A stretch of DNA of 64,000 bases from NCBI RefSeq assembly GCF_001693335.1, contig NZ_CP016503.1, positions 930,001 through 994,000 on the forward strand. Reading direction: 5' to 3'. Position numbers and translations under genes: made by a program. Below are positions 17,483-26,412 of this stretch, one piece after another. This DNA comes from Helicobacter enhydrae (GTDB lineage Bacteria > Campylobacterota > Campylobacteria > Campylobacterales > Helicobacteraceae). Numbering within the stretch: the stretch's first letter is position 1; each line of letters opens with the position of its first letter. The notes beneath the pieces were generated by a model. That model had not been told where the DNA came from. It made no database searches and saw only the letters and a list, made by a program, of their open reading frames with translations.

Positions 17483-18888
17483 TAAAGATTTTTGATAGTG
17501 TCAAAAAAACAAAACTCCCTTTCCAGCCCATAATGCCCGATCAAGTCAAAATGTATGTGTGTGGTCCAACGGTTTATGATGATAGTCATTTGGGACACGC
17601 AAGGAGTGCTATTGTGTTTGATTTGTGGCGTAGATTGTTTTTGGCGATGGGCTACAAAGTCATTTTTGCTAGGAATTTCACAGACATTGATGACAAAATC
17701 ATCAAAAAACACCTTGAGAGCAAACAAAGCGTCCAAGAAATCACATCCCACTACATCCAAAGATACCTTGATGATATGCAACAAATAGGCGTTTTGCCTC
17801 CAGATCTTGAGCCCAAAGCGACACAAAATCTCGATGCGATGCAAAAAATGATACAAACCCTTCTTGATCAAGGCTATGCCTACCAAACAGAAAATGGAGA
17901 TATTTATTTAGATAGTAGCAAAGATGATTCTTATGGATCGCTCAGCCATCGCACACAAGAGCTTGAAAACATATCAAGATTACAAACGGACACACACAAA
18001 CGCTCTGAACGCGATTTTGTTTTGTGGAAAAGCTACAAAGGCGCAACAGATATTGGTTATCCTAGCCCATTTGGCAAAGGAAGACCCGGTTGGCATATCG
18101 AATGCTCTGCGATGATTGAAGAACATCTTGCATACTCTATCGGAGAATATGGGATCGATATTCACGGAGGGGGGGCGGACTTGCTATTTCCTCATCACGA
18201 AAACGAAGCCTCACAAACACGCTGTGCGACCAAAAGAGAACTAGCCAAATATTGGCTACACAATGGTTTTGTTAGAATCAGTGGAGAAAAAATGAGCAAA
18301 AGTCTAGGCAATAGCTTTTTTCTCAAAGACATCCTCAAGCTACATCACGGCGAAGTTGTGCGTAATTATTTGCTAGGGACTCACTATCGTGCGCATTTTG
18401 ATTTTGATGGTGATGACTTACTGCAAAGCAAAAAAAGACTTGACAAAATCTATCGTCTCAAAAAACGCCTCAAAGATTCTGTGCCATCAAAGACTGATGA
18501 ACACTTTAGTAAATCCTTGCTTCTTGCACTCTGCGATGATTTGAACATCTCTCAAGCTCTTAGCCTCATAGAACAAATGATCAAAGAAAGCAACGACGCA
18601 CTAGATCAAAACCCAAAAAACAACCAACTCAAATCAACCATATTGGCAAACTTAGAACTCATTGGACTTGTTATTGGGATTGGCACACTTCAAGCTGATG
18701 CCTATTTCCAACTAGGGGTCTCACAAGAACAACAAGAATGGATTGCCACACAAATCCAACTCCGACAGGAAGCAAAAGCAAACAAAAATTACGCTCTTGC
18801 TGATGAGATTCGTGAGCGATTAAAAAATCAAGGGATTATTCTATCAGACACCCCCACTGCAACAATCTGGGAGAAAATCTCCCAGTAA
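17479..18888 (+). CDS. cysS: Cysteinyl-tRNA synthetase
   Basis: A class I synthetase that charges tRNA-Cys. It has 469 residues. The zinc cysteine and HIGH-like motif are in YVCGPTVYDDSHLGHA (Cys28, HLGH 37-40), the substrate pocket has GRPGWHIECSAM, and KMSKS is at 271-275. The last codons are folded into a perfect 8-bp hairpin. A G7 run at 18169-18175 is coding and conserved in sense (HGGGADL). In H. pylori vacA follows cysS; here a convergent YceI-type gene does. Confidence 0.97.
   Translation: MIKIFDSVKKTKLPFQPIMPDQVKMYVCGPTVYDDSHLGHARSAIVFDLWRRLFLAMGYKVIFARNFTDIDDKIIKKHLESKQSVQEITSHYIQRYLDDMQQIGVLPPDLEPKATQNLDAMQKMIQTLLDQGYAYQTENGDIYLDSSKDDSYGSLSHRTQELENISRLQTDTHKRSERDFVLWKSYKGATDIGYPSPFGKGRPGWHIECSAMIEEHLAYSIGEYGIDIHGGGADLLFPHHENEASQTRCATKRELAKYWLHNGFVRISGEKMSKSLGNSFFLKDILKLHHGEVVRNYLLGTHYRAHFDFDGDDLLQSKKRLDKIYRLKKRLKDSVPSKTDEHFSKSLLLALCDDLNISQALSLIEQMIKESNDALDQNPKNNQLKSTILANLELIGLVIGIGTLQADAYFQLGVSQEQQEWIATQIQLRQEAKANKNYALADEIRERLKNQGIILSDTPTATIWEKISQ
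18867..18885. terminator. Hairpin over the cysS stop, possible two-way terminator
   Basis: CTGGGAGA and TCTCCCAG form a perfect 8-bp stem with an AAA loop, ending just before the cysS TAA. It lies between convergent cysS and the YceI-type gene, where a shared terminator would be expected. No clear T-run follows on either side, so termination is uncertain. Confidence 0.45.
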
Positions 18889-18899
18889 GTGCGATGTGT

Positions 18900-19451
18900 C
18901 TATTTGTTGGGAATCACTAGAGAAATCTCAACTTGTGACCAAGTGAAGTTTTTGTGCATTGCCCCACACGCTTCTTGCAAACTCTCAAAAGCTTTCTGAA
19001 GCTTGAAGTTTTTTAGCTCAATCACACCATTTGCCACAAATCCATCATCTGTCAAAACATATTGCATTGGGACAAATTGCGTTGCTTTGTTCATTCTGAC
19101 TTTCAAAAGCAATGTGCCTTGTTTCTCTCCCTCCATCACATCTTCAATCTTTGCTGTGATATTGGCACCTTCAAACTTCAAAAAGAACGCTTCGGTGAGA
19201 TTTTTCTCAGAGGCAGGATTGCCTGTTACCACATTCTTTAGATTGATTTTTGCCGTTGCCCCCACCAACGCATCTTTGAGAGTTGCACCATTTTTTGGAA
19301 ACACAAAGCTCACATTGGAGAAGCTCCCCTTTACAGCGGTTTTGTTGGCAAACTTAAACCCTTTCCACTCAATCTTTGCCCCACTCATATCCAAACTACC
19401 TGCCAAACACAGATTGGCAATCAATGCAAACGCACACAAAAGTTTATTCAC
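18900..19451 (-). CDS. YceI-family secreted protein
   Basis: The 183-residue protein has a signal peptide (NKLLCAFALIANLCLAGS) and then a lipocalin-like pattern typical of YceI. Features are SGAKIEWKGFKFANKTAVKGSF, NLTEAFFLKF, and a closing stretch with WSQVEISLVIPNK. YceI proteins bind isoprenoid-type lipids in the periplasm; H. pylori has a solved example. The start is GTG at 19451 with AAGGAG before it. The length and the loop sequence differ enough that the ligand is open. Confidence 0.75.
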   Translation of the reverse strand: MNKLLCAFALIANLCLAGSLDMSGAKIEWKGFKFANKTAVKGSFSNVSFVFPKNGATLKDALVGATAKINLKNVVTGNPASEKNLTEAFFLKFEGANITAKIEDVMEGEKQGTLLLKVRMNKATQFVPMQYVLTDDGFVANGVIELKNFKLQKAFESLQEACGAMHKNFTWSQVEISLVIPNK

Positions 19452-19583
19452 TTTGTAACTCCTTGTATTTGATTCGATCTCTTAGGCAATTTTGCAAATC
19501 CTGCACAATCACGATAAGATACAAAATCAATTCTACTCAAATTCACTAGAAAAAGATTGGGAAATGATTTGAAGGGAGGCAAA

Positions 19584-20396
19584 ATGATTTGCGTTTTTGA
19601 TATTGAGACTATTCCAGACATTCAATTACTCCAAGAGCAGTTCGGATTTCAAGGCTCACCCATAGAAATCTGCAATCAAGCTTTTGCACAGCAAGAAGAG
19701 AGGACAGGTAGCACATTTCTGCCCATCGCATTCCACAAAATCATCAGCATTGCTGCAGTCTTTTGTGATGATTATGGCAAATTTGAAAAAATCGGTGTCT
19801 TTGGACGCAAACACCAAATCACCGAAGAAAATATCGAAAAGGTTACATTGGGAGAGTTTTTGAAATGGTTCAACAAAGCCAACCCCAAACTAGTGAGCTT
19901 CAATGGGAGAAACTTCGACATCCCCACGCTAATGCTCCGTGCAATGAAATACAACCTAGAATCTCTAGCTTATTTTGAGCAGGACAATCCAACGCACAAC
20001 AAAAGCAAGTGGGAAAATTATCGCCAAAGATACAGCGAGAGATTCCACACAGATCTACTAGATTCTCTAGGACACTATGGCAGTGTGAGGGGCTTGAAAC
20101 TCGATGATGTTGCCTCTCTATGTGGTTTGCCCGGCAAATATGACATCTGCGGTGGGGATGTTTATGATCTCTATTATCAGCAAAATGCACTACAAAAAAT
20201 TGACGAATATTGCCAAAGCGATGTGCTCAACACTTATTGGATTTATTTGAAATACGAAATCCTCAAAGGAAACCTAACACTAGCAGACTACATAAACATT
20301 TTGCAATTATGGCTAGAAAAGCTACCGCAAGACAAGGGTTATTCGCAAATATTCATCACAAAAATCCAAAATGAGATAGAGCGATGTCTAGCTTAG
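19584..20396 (+). CDS. Predicted 3'-5' exonuclease, DNA polymerase B type
   Basis: The 270-residue protein has the DEDD exonuclease signature of PolB-related nucleases (Pfam PF10108): Exo I FDIETIPD near the N-terminus, Exo II LVSFNGRNFDIPTLMLRA, and a late C-terminal YCQSDVLNTYWIYLK. The start at 19584 is set by GGGAGG five bases before the ATG; the open frame begins at 19557 without such a site. It overlaps the following small gene by 13 bases. It may act in DNA repair or RNA turnover. Confidence 0.8.
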   Translation: MICVFDIETIPDIQLLQEQFGFQGSPIEICNQAFAQQEERTGSTFLPIAFHKIISIAAVFCDDYGKFEKIGVFGRKHQITEENIEKVTLGEFLKWFNKANPKLVSFNGRNFDIPTLMLRAMKYNLESLAYFEQDNPTHNKSKWENYRQRYSERFHTDLLDSLGHYGSVRGLKLDDVASLCGLPGKYDICGGDVYDLYYQQNALQKIDEYCQSDVLNTYWIYLKYEILKGNLTLADYINILQLWLEKLPQDKGYSQIFITKIQNEIERCLA

Positions 20397-20623
20397 AATA
20401 CATTGATTCTAATGGTGAAATCCTCACTCAAGATGTGCTAGTTGAAAGGATCCATCGCCTCCTCAACCAATTCGATGATACCCATCAAAGTGTCATCTCG
20501 CCAGAGATTGTGGCTCATTTGGATTTGAACACTCTAGGCGCAATCTATGAAAGCCTGCTAGCTAGGAATGGCAAAGAAATCCAAAACAATCAAGAATGGT
20601 TGTTCTCTCTGGTAGATTTCTGA
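20384..20623 (+). CDS. Small protein of unknown function upstream of cheY
   Basis: A 79-residue, acidic, mostly helical soluble protein (VLVERIHRLLNQFDDTH, LNTLGAIYESLLARNGKEI). I do not recognise a family. It overlaps the exonuclease gene by 13 bases, so the two are coupled, and it ends 80 bases before cheY with promoter-like sequence in between. Confidence 0.7.
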   Translation: MSSLEYIDSNGEILTQDVLVERIHRLLNQFDDTHQSVISPEIVAHLDLNTLGAIYESLLARNGKEIQNNQEWLFSLVDF

Positions 20624-20627
20624 TTGT

Positions 20628-20649
20628 TTGGAATAGTTTGTGCTATGAT
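20628..20649 (+). promoter_or_regulatory. cheY promoter region (TATGAT -10; overlapping sigma-54-like site)
   Basis: TGC-TATGAT (20644-20649) looks like an extended -10 box 55 bases before cheY. TTGG at 20628-20631 and GC at 20642-20643 are spaced GG-N10-GC, the sigma-54 spacing, over the same bases. The -12 element reads TGTGC rather than TTGC, so the sigma-54 reading is weak. Confidence 0.4.
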
Positions 20650-20703
20650 TTCAGTGCCAAAACTACTTGAAGTTCATTTTGAGATTTTTATTAGGAGTTA
20701 ATA

Positions 20704-21081
20704 TTGAAATTACTTGTAGTAGATGACAGCTCAACAATGAGAAGAATCATCAAGAACACCTTGCAGAGATTGGGCTACGAAGATATTTTGGAAGCAGAAA
20801 ACGGCGTAGAGGCTTGGGATCTTTTGGATAAAAATCCGTCTGTTAATGTTTTGATTACAGATTGGAATATGCCAGAAATGAACGGACTAGAGTTAGTTAA
20901 AAAAACAAGAGCAGATTCTAGATTCACAGACATTCCTATCATTATGATTACAACAGAAGGTGGGAAAGCAGAAGTGATTATTGCTATCAAAGCAGGGGTT
21001 AATAACTACATTGTAAAACCATTCACACCACAGGTTTTGAAAGAAAAGCTAGAAGCAGTTCTAGGTATCAATGAAGCATAA
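20704..21081 (+). CDS. cheY: Chemotaxis response regulator CheY
   Basis: Phosphorylated CheY binds the flagellar switch and changes the direction of rotation. It has 125 residues with the receiver residues in the usual places: Asp7/Asp8, phospho-acceptor Asp53 in LITDWNMPEM, Thr83 and Lys105 in YIVKPFTP. The start is TTG with AGGAG upstream. It overlaps prmA by 11 bases. Confidence 0.96.
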   Translation: MKLLVVDDSSTMRRIIKNTLQRLGYEDILEAENGVEAWDLLDKNPSVNVLITDWNMPEMNGLELVKKTRADSRFTDIPIIMITTEGGKAEVIIAIKAGVNNYIVKPFTPQVLKEKLEAVLGINEA

Positions 21082-22009
21082 CTCTTCCTCATTTTATTTT
21101 GAGATCCTAGTTGAGCCTTATAGCTTTGAAGATATATTTGTAGATTTTATCGTCGAACATATTCAAGATTGTGTTGAGCAACTTGCAACACCTTACCACT
21201 TGGTAAGTCAAAACGAGGATATTTCCTCATTTAATCTTGCTACTTTTTTTGCTCCACAAGAGCAACAATTCACCCAAATCCTCATACGAACCACACAAGA
21301 TCCTCAATCCATTCTCAAAACCTTGCAAAATTTCTGCACACTCACATCAGAGAGAGTGGGAGAAAAGATTGATTTTGGATTTGGATTCAAAAAGTGCAGA
21401 GATCAGGACTGGATTAGAGCATACCAACAAAGCGTCGATCCGGTGAGTGTAGGTGCATTTTATATCCATCCATCTTGGCACAAAAGTGCAGAGGAGCTTG
21501 GCTTGGATCTAAAAGATATGCTGATTGATCCTGCTTTGGCTTTTGGATCTGGTCATCACGCAAGTACTTCAATGTGCCTTGAGCTTCTCTCTACAATGAA
21601 TATAGCAGATCAATCTCTCCTTGATGTTGGTTGTGGGAGTGGTATCTTGAGCCTTGCTGCAAGTATGCTAGGAGCAGAAGTTGAGATCTGTGATACAGAC
21701 CCCTTTGCCATTGAAGAAAGTTTCAAAAATTTCAAGCTAAACGCCCAAACTCCTCCACACGCTTGGGTGGGTTCAATTTCTCAAAGCACCAAAAGCTATG
21801 ATTGCATTGTTGCAAATATTGTTGCAGAAATTCTCATCAATCTCTATGATGATTTCAACCAACACCTCAAAATAGGAGGCATTTTGATACTATCTGGGAT
21901 TTTGGACAAATACAAACAAAATGTATTAGAATGTTTTCGTAACTTTGAGATACAAGAAATTCTACAAAAACAAGAGTGGGTAACCTTAAAACTTGCCAAA
22001 GTTAAGTAA
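21071..22009 (+). CDS. prmA: Ribosomal protein L11 methyltransferase
   Basis: PrmA trimethylates L11 (rplK, 1311-1736). It has 312 residues. The SAM site is LDVGCGSGILSLAA, preceded by DPALAFGSGHHAST, and the acceptor motif is VANIVAEIL (NxxA type). It overlaps cheY and is followed after 41 bases by ftsH. A 7-bp inverted repeat GTTAAGT/ACTTAAC (22001-22024) covers its stop codon. Confidence 0.93.
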   Translation: MKHNSSSFYFEILVEPYSFEDIFVDFIVEHIQDCVEQLATPYHLVSQNEDISSFNLATFFAPQEQQFTQILIRTTQDPQSILKTLQNFCTLTSERVGEKIDFGFGFKKCRDQDWIRAYQQSVDPVSVGAFYIHPSWHKSAEELGLDLKDMLIDPALAFGSGHHASTSMCLELLSTMNIADQSLLDVGCGSGILSLAASMLGAEVEICDTDPFAIEESFKNFKLNAQTPPHAWVGSISQSTKSYDCIVANIVAEILINLYDDFNQHLKIGGILILSGILDKYKQNVLECFRNFEIQEILQKQEWVTLKLAKVK

Positions 22010-22050
22010 GATAACACACTTAACTTACAAACAAAGCAAAGGAAATAGAT

Positions 22051-23946
22051 ATGAATCAAAAACAACCAAATGACAAAAAACCTTTGAGCAAAAACCCCAT
22101 CATTGTAGTTGCAATCCTTACACTAGTTGCAATGATTGTGTTCCGCTATCTTTCTCCAAGCAATGGAGCATTGACAGACAAAGTGGGGCAAATCACAACC
22201 ACAAAAGATGTCGATTATTCTGAGCTTAAGCAGATGATCAAAAACAAAGAGGTGGATGCTGTAAGCATTGGTCAAACCCTAATCAAAGCCGCATCTAGCC
22301 AAACCAAAACGCTCTATGTCGCCAAAAAAGTTGCAGACAGCTCACTAGTAGGACTCCTTGATGAAAACCACATTCCCTATAGTGGCTTCAGCGAGGAAAA
22401 TATATTCAGTGATGTATTGAGCTGGGTGATGCCATTTTTGTTGCTCATCTTGTTTTGGATGTTTATTTCAAGTCGTATGCAAAAAAGCATGGGCAATGGA
22501 ATCTTCAATATGGGAAGTGCTAGAAAACTTGTCAATGCAGAGAAGCCAAATGTGAAATTTGATGATATGGCAGGAAATGAAGAGGCAAAAGAAGAAGTGG
22601 TGGAGATTGTAGATTTTCTCAAACATCCCGATCGCTACACGCTTTTGGGTGCCAAGATCCCAAGAGGTGTTTTGCTTGTGGGACCTCCCGGAACGGGCAA
22701 AACGCTTTTGGCAAAGGCTGTTGCAGGTGAAGCCAATGTGCCATTTTTCTCGATGAGTGGGAGTAGCTTCATTGAAATGTTTGTGGGAATGGGAGCAAGT
22801 CGTGTGCGTGATTTGTTTGCGATGGCAAAAAAAGATGCACCAAGCATTATATTTATTGATGAGATTGATGCGATTGGGAAAAGTCGTGCAGCGGGGGGCA
22901 TTGTGAGCGGAAATGATGAGAGAGAGCAAACCCTCAATCAATTATTGGCAGAAATGGATGGCTTTGGTAGCGAATCAGCACCCGTGATAGTCCTAGCCGC
23001 CACCAATCGTCCTGAGATCCTAGATCCTGCACTCTTGCGTCCGGGAAGATTTGATCGCCAAGTCCTTGTGGATCGACCCGATTACAAAGGAAGGATCGAA
23101 ATCCTCAAAGTGCATATCAAAGCGATCAAACCTGCAAGAGATGTGGATCTCAATGAAATTGCCAAAATGACCGTTGGACTTGCTGGAGCAGATTTGGCAA
23201 ACATCATCAATGAGGCAGCACTTCTAGCAGGAAGAATGAACAAAACAGAAGTCTCTCAAAAAGAACTCAAAGAAGCTGTAGAAAGAGGGATCGCAGGTCT
23301 TGAGAAAAAATCTAGACGCGTCAATAAAAAAGAAAAAGAGATTGTAGCCTATCACGAGAGTGGGCACGCAGTGATTGCAGCACTCACAAAGGGAGCAGAT
23401 CAAGTCAATAAAGTATCAATCATTCCGCGAGGAATGGCGGCTCTTGGATATACACTCAACTTTCCGCAAGATGAGAACAAATACCTACACCAAAAACACG
23501 AGCTGATGGCTGAAGTTGATGTGCTTTTGGGGGGCAGAGCGGCTGAAGAAGTGTTTCTTGAGGAGATTAGCACAGGTGCAAGTAATGATTTGGAACGCGC
23601 TACAGATATTTTGCGTAGAATGGCAAGCTATTATGGGATGACTGATGTGAGCGGTCTAATGGTGCTAGAAAAATCAAGGAATCAATTTTTGGGTGGCGGA
23701 AGAGGCGAGAGTGAATATAGTGAGCAAACTGCAGAAAAACTCGATCACTTTATCCAAACAACACTCAACGAACGCTTTGAGAGTGTCAAGCAAACATTGA
23801 GAGATTATAAAGAGGCGATTCAAATAATGACTGAGGAATTGCTAGAAAAAGAGGTGATTGATGGTGCTAGGGTGAGGGAAATTCTCAAAACTTATGAAGA
23901 AAAATATTCTTTGCCCACAAGACTTGTTATACTTGAAGAAAAATAG
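22051..23946 (+). CDS. ftsH: ATP-dependent zinc metalloprotease FtsH
   Basis: A membrane-bound AAA+ protease that degrades damaged membrane proteins and regulators. It has 631 residues. Two membrane helices lie at about 15-33 and 119-140, Walker A GPPGTGKT at 211-218, the AAA second region includes [20 protein letters not shown], and the zinc site HESGH is at 435-439. It sits in the conserved cheY-prmA-ftsH-pssA order. Confidence 0.98.
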   Translation: MNQKQPNDKKPLSKNPIIVVAILTLVAMIVFRYLSPSNGALTDKVGQITTTKDVDYSELKQMIKNKEVDAVSIGQTLIKAASSQTKTLYVAKKVADSSLVGLLDENHIPYSGFSEENIFSDVLSWVMPFLLLILFWMFISSRMQKSMGNGIFNMGSARKLVNAEKPNVKFDDMAGNEEAKEEVVEIVDFLKHPDRYTLLGAKIPRGVLLVGPPGTGKTLLAKAVAGEANVPFFSMSGSSFIEMFVGMGASRVRDLFAMAKKDAPSIIFIDEIDAIGKSRAAGGIVSGNDEREQTLNQLLAEMDGFGSESAPVIVLAATNRPEILDPALLRPGRFDRQVLVDRPDYKGRIEILKVHIKAIKPARDVDLNEIAKMTVGLAGADLANIINEAALLAGRMNKTEVSQKELKEAVERGIAGLEKKSRRVNKKEKEIVAYHESGHAVIAALTKGADQVNKVSIIPRGMAALGYTLNFPQDENKYLHQKHELMAEVDVLLGGRAAEEVFLEEISTGASNDLERATDILRRMASYYGMTDVSGLMVLEKSRNQFLGGGRGESEYSEQTAEKLDHFIQTTLNERFESVKQTLRDYKEAIQIMTEELLEKEVIDGARVREILKTYEEKYSLPTRLVILEEK

Positions 23947-23958
23947 CTAGGAGATCTA

Positions 23959-24561
23959 ATGAATCTGCAGACATTTTACATTACGCAAAGTGGCTTCAAA
24001 ATCTGCATCACCCTTCTCTTTGCGCTATTATTGACATTGTTATTTGAATACAATATCTTGGCTTTTTTGATTACAACATGTCTTGTGTTTTGTTTGTTTA
24101 TTTTTAGAAACCCCGAACGCTCTGATAAGCATATTTCACAAGATGCTTTTCTTGCACCCATCGATGGAATCATTGAAAACATTTTGAGTCAAAATCAAGA
24201 AACAATCATTGTGGTCAAAACTGGCATATTGGATGCAGGAGTTGTGCGTGCACCATATACTTCTGACACCTATGAGATCAACAAGACCAATGGCATACCA
24301 CTTTATTTTTCCACTTCCAAACACCACCTAGCTCCGCACTTTTATCTCAAAACTCCAAATTTTTCTATCGATGTCCAACAAGAGCTACTATCCACAATCC
24401 CCTTTGATCCAATAATGCCGACACTTGAACGCAATGAGAGGATTGGGTTTTTGAAATGTGGGATTAGCACCATTAGCGTCAAAAACCTCAAGATTCAAGT
24501 CAATATTGGTGACAAAATTAGAGGTGGAGAAAGCATTTTAGGATACATCAATGAAAATTAA
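23959..24561 (+). CDS. Degenerate phosphatidylserine decarboxylase-like protein
   Basis: The 200-residue protein has two N-terminal membrane helices (about 12-48), then the archaeal/alphaproteobacterial-type Psd core. Family landmarks remain: FRNPERS (49-55), LAPIDGIIENI (65-75) and a C-terminal IGDKIRGGESILGYI. The VHVNRAP segment has become AGVVRAP (93-99), losing its His. At the self-cleavage site, where Psd has FGS, this protein has CGI (167-169), so the pyruvoyl-forming Ser is missing. Decarboxylase activity therefore seems unlikely. It overlaps pssA, the supplier of phosphatidylserine, by 11 bases. Confidence 0.7.
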   Translation: MNLQTFYITQSGFKICITLLFALLLTLLFEYNILAFLITTCLVFCLFIFRNPERSDKHISQDAFLAPIDGIIENILSQNQETIIVVKTGILDAGVVRAPYTSDTYEINKTNGIPLYFSTSKHHLAPHFYLKTPNFSIDVQQELLSTIPFDPIMPTLERNERIGFLKCGISTISVKNLKIQVNIGDKIRGGESILGYINEN

Positions 24562-25306
24562 CCCCCTTTATGTTTTGCCCAATGCCTTCACTGCTGGGAG
24601 CATTTTTTTAGCCATTATTAGTATTATCTCCTCAGCCAAAGAGGATTTTACATTGGCGTGTTGGGCAATTGTTGCCTCGATGATTTTGGATGGACTTGAT
24701 GGGCGTGTAGCACGACTCACCAATACTTCAAGTAAGTTTGGAGTAGAGTTTGATTCTTTGGCTGACATTGTGGCTTTTGGTGTTGCACCTGCAATGCTAG
24801 TTTATTTTTATATAGGTCAATATTATGGGCGTTTTGGACTAGTTGTCTGTGCTTTGTTTGTCATCTTTGGAGCGATCCGTCTTGCCCGTTTCAATATCAC
24901 AACGCATTCAGAGCCAAACTTTTTTATCGGACTGCCCATTCCTTCTGCTGCTGTGATTTTGGTAACTTGGATTTTGTTCAATCAAGATTACACTATCTTT
25001 GAACAACCCAAAGTCGTGCATAATGCTTTGGATAATAGCCTCGACATCCTCATTGGCAATCCCAATGCACTGGGCTACATTTCGCTAAGCTGTGTTTTGC
25101 TTGTAGGGGTTTTGATGGTAAGCAATATTAGATACCCATCTTTCAAAGCGATGACTTGGAATCTCAAAACCTTCATAGTGCTTCTCTTGCTATGTGGGAT
25201 TCTCATCTATCGTCCGATAGAGTTCCTCACCTTTTTTATGAGTGGCTATGTGATTTATGGACTTGGGCGTTGGGCATTTTTGCTCACAAAAATTAGAAGA
25301 TCCTAG
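24551..25306 (+). CDS. pssA: CDP-diacylglycerol-serine O-phosphatidyltransferase
   Basis: It makes phosphatidylserine from CDP-diacylglycerol and serine, the step before phosphatidylethanolamine. It has 251 residues and several membrane helices. The CDP-alcohol phosphatidyltransferase signature DGLDGRVAR-x8-G-x3-D-x3-D is in the second helix region, closing with GVEFDSLADIVAFG. It overlaps the Psd-like gene and is 8 bases before the TauE-type gene. Confidence 0.95.
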   Translation: MKINPLYVLPNAFTAGSIFLAIISIISSAKEDFTLACWAIVASMILDGLDGRVARLTNTSSKFGVEFDSLADIVAFGVAPAMLVYFYIGQYYGRFGLVVCALFVIFGAIRLARFNITTHSEPNFFIGLPIPSAAVILVTWILFNQDYTIFEQPKVVHNALDNSLDILIGNPNALGYISLSCVLLVGVLMVSNIRYPSFKAMTWNLKTFIVLLLLCGILIYRPIEFLTFFMSGYVIYGLGRWAFLLTKIRRS

Positions 25307-25314
25307 CAAGTGCT

Positions 25315-26058
25315 ATGTTCTTAGTTTGGATTGCTTTAGGCATTGTTTCAGGCATTGGCTCTGGTCTTTTTGGCATAGGTGGTGGCACAATCATTCTTCC
25401 CACACTAATGCTGATGGGTTATGACATTCAATATGCCATTGGCATTTCAATGGTACAAATGATTTTTGCAAGTTTTGTGGGATCATACATCAATTACAAA
25501 AAAGGCTTGATCCCTTTACGCAATGGAATCATTTTGGGTTTTGGTGGAATGATTGGCTCAAGCCTAAGCGGTCCTATCGTGCAATTTCTCGGCTCTCTTT
25601 GGCTCAATATCGCTTTTTTGTGTTGCACTTTTATTTCGTTTTATAAATATTTTTTCACACAACCCAAACACACATCCACCGCTAGAGTGTCCCAACCAAC
25701 ACAACTGCTCATCTTGTGGTTGGCAGGTATTCTCACAGGCATGTTTTCTTCAAGTCTTGGGATTGGTGGAGGATTGATACTTGTGCCAATTCTTGGCTAT
25801 TTTCTTGGTCTTGATTCCAAAAAAGCCGTGCCACTCAGTCTGTTTTTTATTGCTCTATCCTCAATTTCTGGAGCATTAAGCTTGTATCATTCAGGTTTTG
25901 TGCATTTGCAAACAGGAATCATCATCGGACTATGCTCTGCGATTGGGGTTTTGCTTGGGCTAACTATTGCCTCTAGAATCACTTCAAAAACGCACAAAAC
26001 TTTATTATTGTTTGTCTATCTTTTTGCCATCATCAGCACTTCATTTAAGCTTTTCTAG
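25315..26058 (+). CDS. TauE/SafE-family membrane transporter
   Basis: The 247-residue protein has about 8 membrane helices in two related halves. Each half carries the family glycine motif: GLFGIGGGTIILPTLM near the start and SSLGIGGGLILVPILG in the middle. Family members export sulfite, sulfoacetate or related anions; the substrate here is unknown. Its end overlaps the convergent pseudopilin-like gene by 18 bases. Confidence 0.88.
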   Translation: MFLVWIALGIVSGIGSGLFGIGGGTIILPTLMLMGYDIQYAIGISMVQMIFASFVGSYINYKKGLIPLRNGIILGFGGMIGSSLSGPIVQFLGSLWLNIAFLCCTFISFYKYFFTQPKHTSTARVSQPTQLLILWLAGILTGMFSSSLGIGGGLILVPILGYFLGLDSKKAVPLSLFFIALSSISGALSLYHSGFVHLQTGIIIGLCSAIGVLLGLTIASRITSKTHKTLLLFVYLFAIISTSFKLF

Positions 26059-26412
26059 GAATTGTGTTTTGAAGTGGCGTATGTATTGAGCACTTAAAGG
26101 GTGACCATACTCTATCATCACATCAATCTTGAGCAAATCACTAGCCAACTCCTTGACCACCACAACACCTCGATACCCTCCCTTGAGTTGGAAACTCAAT
26201 TGCTTACACTGCTTATAAGTATCGTTTTTGAGGCATTTTGCGACAATGTCAAACAAAGACTGCTCATATCTTTGCATTTGATTATTGATGTGCAAAAAAG
26301 TCTTGAGTGCGACATTGTGTCCCAAACTTAAATAATTAGAATAAATCCCCCATACAATCAAAAACAACAAAGCCAAAATGGGCAATGCGAAAAAGGCATT
26401 AGAGTTTTTCAT
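26041..26412 (-). CDS. Short pseudopilin-like membrane protein
   Basis: The 123-residue protein has a short polar start and one membrane helix (MKNSNAFFALPILALLFLIVW), followed by a soluble domain with two Cys (CLKNDTYKQC). The start looks like a prepilin leader cut before Phe, but position +5 is Pro, not Glu. It overlaps by 14 bases the next gene, which has a clear prepilin motif. Function unknown; probably part of the same assembly. Confidence 0.55.
   Translation of the reverse strand: MKNSNAFFALPILALLFLIVWGIYSNYLSLGHNVALKTFLHINNQMQRYEQSLFDIVAKCLKNDTYKQCKQLSFQLKGGYRGVVVVKELASDLLKIDVMIEYGHPLSAQYIRHFKTQFLEKLK

Noticed and set aside
18169-18175. Run of seven G as a possible phase-variable tract
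   Set aside because: It lies in cysS, an essential gene, at the conserved HGGGADL segment; seven bases is also short for slippage.
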